Part shown: positions 4,783 to 6,641 of the stretch, one piece after another | Layout of the letters: each line of letters opens with the position of its first letter | Numbering within the stretch: position 1 is the first letter of the stretch | DNA from: Schleiferiaceae bacterium | GTDB taxonomy: Bacteria; Bacteroidota; Bacteroidia; Flavobacteriales; Schleiferiaceae | Direction: 5' to 3' | Length of the DNA stretch: 6,641 nucleotides | Assembly (NCBI GenBank): GCA_025210575.1 | Contig: JAOARK010000491.1 | Coordinates: 1-6,641 of the forward strand | The notes under the pieces: model-generated | What the model was told of the DNA's origin: nothing | The model's input: only the letters and a program-made list of their open reading frames with translations | The model's database searches: none | Made by a program: the position numbers and the translations under genes

Positions 4783-6641
4783 ATGCATAAATTTTTCATA
4801 TCACTTTTAGTTTTCACTTCATTGGCCGGATTTAGTCAATCAGACTTGAATAGATATGCTTTTCATGACTATCAAAAAGTAAAAGTGATGGAAAATGGGG
4901 ATAGCCTAATTAATGCCTGGGCTGGAGGAATGAACAACACACAATTCAATACTATTGAATTGAACAACGATAATCAAGAAGACCTCATTATTTTCGACCG
5001 CATTGGAAACAGAATGATGCCTTTTGTGGTAGAAACCAACAATGGAAATAAGCGTTATAAATATGCCCCTGGCTATGTTGACAGTTTCCCAAGAATAAAC
5101 AACTGGATGTTGTTGGTAGACTATAATTGTGATGGAAATAAAGACATTTTCTGTGCTGTATCAGGAGGTATCGGTGTTTACAAAAACAATGGTAATCTCG
5201 ATTTTCAATGGGTTCTATCTGGTCGTAATCTAGAAACTGATTATGGCGCAGGGATAAAACAAAACCTTTATGTATCTAGTCTAGATTTACCCGCAATTGT
5301 AGATGTGGATGGTGATGGCGATATTGACATCTTCACCTTTGGCCAAGGAAATACCGTACAACATCATGAAGGTCAGGTAGGTTGCGATATAGATTTTAAA
5401 CTCAAATATTGGTGTTGGGGTGGATTTGAAGAAGACAACTTCACCAATAAAGTTAATTTGGATGTGTGCAATGGTCTTGCACCTCCTCCGCCACCAGTAA
5501 TAGACATTCCTACGGAAGAAGTAAATAAGACAGCACATTCTGGTTCAACTATTTTATTGATAGACTTGAATGGGAATAACTTGTATGATGCTGTAATCGG
5601 AGACATCTCATTTAGTAATGCCGTGGCAGTGTTTAATGATGGAACGCCTGATAGCGCACATATGTACGCTCAAGACACAACTTTCCCAAATTACGACACG
5701 CCTATAGACATCACATTCTATCCTGGTTTCTATTACGAAGACATCAATTTTGATGGAAAAAAAGATTTAATTGTAACACCCAGTGCAGAAGGTTCTGAAA
5801 ACCACAAAAACACTTGGTTCTATAAAAACACCAATACAACGGCAAACCCAACTTTCTTGTTTAGCGATTCCTCTGCCATTCAAGGTCAGATGATTGAAGT
5901 TGGGGAAGGCGCACGACCAGTCTTGGTAGATTTCAATTATGATCAACTTCAAGACTTGTTTGTCTGCAACTCTGGTTACTTCACTCAAACCGGAAATTAT
6001 GATTCAAGAGTTTCGTATTACAAGAATTCAGGTACGGTTCAGGAACCAGAATTCACTCTTGTTAATAGCGATTTTGCTAACCTCAGCACATTTAACTTAG
6101 GTAAGGATCTTCATATAACATTTGGTGATTTAGATGGAGATGTAGACTTAGATATGTTTGTTGGTAATCTAGATGGAAACATCCATTATTTCGAAAACCA
6201 AGGATTACTTCCTAATTACAATTACGTACTCACCGATCCACAGTTTCAAGGCATTGATGTAGGAGCAAATGCTACTCCTTACCTCTTTGATGTTGATGAT
6301 GATGGACACCTTGATTTGCTTATTGGTAACGAAATGGGTTCTGTTAAGTATTACAGAAACGATGGTGTTTCTCCTATGAGTTTTACTCTGATATCTGAAG
6401 AATTTGGTGGTGTAGACACTCGCAGTATTTACACCAATTTAGGATATAGCGTTCCTACAATGTTCAGAGATCAAGGTAAAATGGTTCTGATGGTTGGATC
6501 GTATGACCAAGGTGTGGTACAGTATGATAGCATTGACCATGTATTGAATCAACCTAGTGTAATTTCTGGAATCATTGGCTCGGACACTTTAACTTCTCCA
6601 GATCACTTGATCACTCCTTTAGGAACAAGCAAAAAAGCAGG
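4783..6641 (+). CDS. Secreted VCBS/FG-GAP repeat protein, 3' end outside window
   Basis: An open frame of 619 complete codons runs off the right edge without a stop. Residues 1-19 form a Sec signal peptide: Lys3, a hydrophobic core (4-16), and a likely cut after the GFSQ ending. Eight Asp-rich calcium-loop motifs of the D-x-[DN]-x-D-G-x-x-D-[LI] type end near residues 67, 121, 182, 269, 328, 391, 457 and 511, mostly 54-66 residues apart, as expected for blades of an integrin-like beta-propeller. The best are VDVDGDGDIDIF (173-184), FGDLDGDVDLDMFVGN (447-462) and FDVDDDGHLDLLIGN (502-516). The interval between motifs 3 and 4 is longer and holds cysteines 201, 211 and 229 plus five prolines (234-238). 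I chose the ATG at 4783 over an in-frame ATG at 4726 because only the former places the signal peptide at the N-terminus. Such proteins often end in a type IX secretion sorting domain, but that part is not visible. The function is unknown; surface adhesion or polymer binding is only a guess. Confidence 0.88.
   Translation, partial: MHKFFISLLVFTSLAGFSQSDLNRYAFHDYQKVKVMENGDSLINAWAGGMNNTQFNTIELNNDNQEDLIIFDRIGNRMMPFVVETNNGNKRYKYAPGYVDSFPRINNWMLLVDYNCDGNKDIFCAVSGGIGVYKNNGNLDFQWVLSGRNLETDYGAGIKQNLYVSSLDLPAIVDVDGDGDIDIFTFGQGNTVQHHEGQVGCDIDFKLKYWCWGGFEEDNFTNKVNLDVCNGLAPPPPPVIDIPTEEVNKTAHSGSTILLIDLNGNNLYDAVIGDISFSNAVAVFNDGTPDSAHMYAQDTTFPNYDTPIDITFYPGFYYEDINFDGKKDLIVTPSAEGSENHKNTWFYKNTNTTANPTFLFSDSSAIQGQMIEVGEGARPVLVDFNYDQLQDLFVCNSGYFTQTGNYDSRVSYYKNSGTVQEPEFTLVNSDFANLSTFNLGKDLHITFGDLDGDVDLDMFVGNLDGNIHYFENQGLLPNYNYVLTDPQFQGIDVGANATPYLFDVDDDGHLDLLIGNEMGSVKYYRNDGVSPMSFTLISEEFGGVDTRSIYTNLGYSVPTMFRDQGKMVLMVGSYDQGVVQYDSIDHVLNQPSVISGIIGSDTLTSPDHLITPLGTSKKA

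Noticed and set aside
5287..5988. Three minus-strand frames opposite the repeat protein
   Set aside because: They lie opposite a continuous plus-strand gene with a signal peptide and eight regular motifs. Repeated Asp/Gly codons leave few stops on the other strand, which explains them.
1..6641. Mobile element, CRISPR array, tRNA or defence system
   Set aside because: I saw no transposase or integrase motifs, no regularly spaced direct repeats in non-coding DNA, no tRNA-like cloverleaf, and no base-composition break. The periodicity in the right-hand gene is protein-level repeat structure.

Overview
The window is AT-rich chromosomal DNA from a member of the Bacteroidota, most likely a Flavobacteriales-type organism (inference). 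The evidence is a fused SecD-SecF protein of about 1,000 residues, a short TatA with the 'FGADKIPEIARGIGKGM' signature, a secreted VCBS/FG-GAP repeat protein whose signal peptide ends in 'GFSQ', the absence of clear Shine-Dalgarno sequences, and several matches to the Bacteroidota -7 promoter element TAnnTTTG.

Layout, left to right. Positions 1-11 may hold the first codons of a minus-strand gene that runs off the left edge; it has its own -7 element at 37-44. A minus-strand block follows: a calcium/sodium antiporter (125-1099), tatA (1103-1387, three bases upstream of the antiporter) and secDF (1457-4513). A strong intrinsic terminator (about 1399-1432) separates secDF from tatA. A TAnnTTTG match lies directly against that terminator, so tatA and the antiporter probably form a separate two-gene transcript with an extremely short or absent 5' leader. 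A divergent intergenic region (4514-4782) carries the secDF promoter and an 8-bp inverted repeat. From 4783 to the right edge, on the plus strand, runs a large secreted protein with eight Asp-rich FG-GAP/VCBS motifs. It has no stop codon inside the window.

How the genes relate. SecDF uses the proton gradient to help pull Sec substrates across the inner membrane, and TatA belongs to the parallel folded-protein export route. The repeat protein is a likely Sec client and, by analogy with similar Bacteroidota proteins, a possible type IX secretion substrate; its C-terminus, which would show this, is outside the window. The antiporter is an inner-membrane ion exchanger with no obvious mechanistic link to export.

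I do not see a mobile element, CRISPR array, defence system or other clearly novel system. The more interesting points are the terminator/promoter junction at tatA, the acidic disordered insertion in SecDF and the Cys/Pro insertion in the repeat protein.
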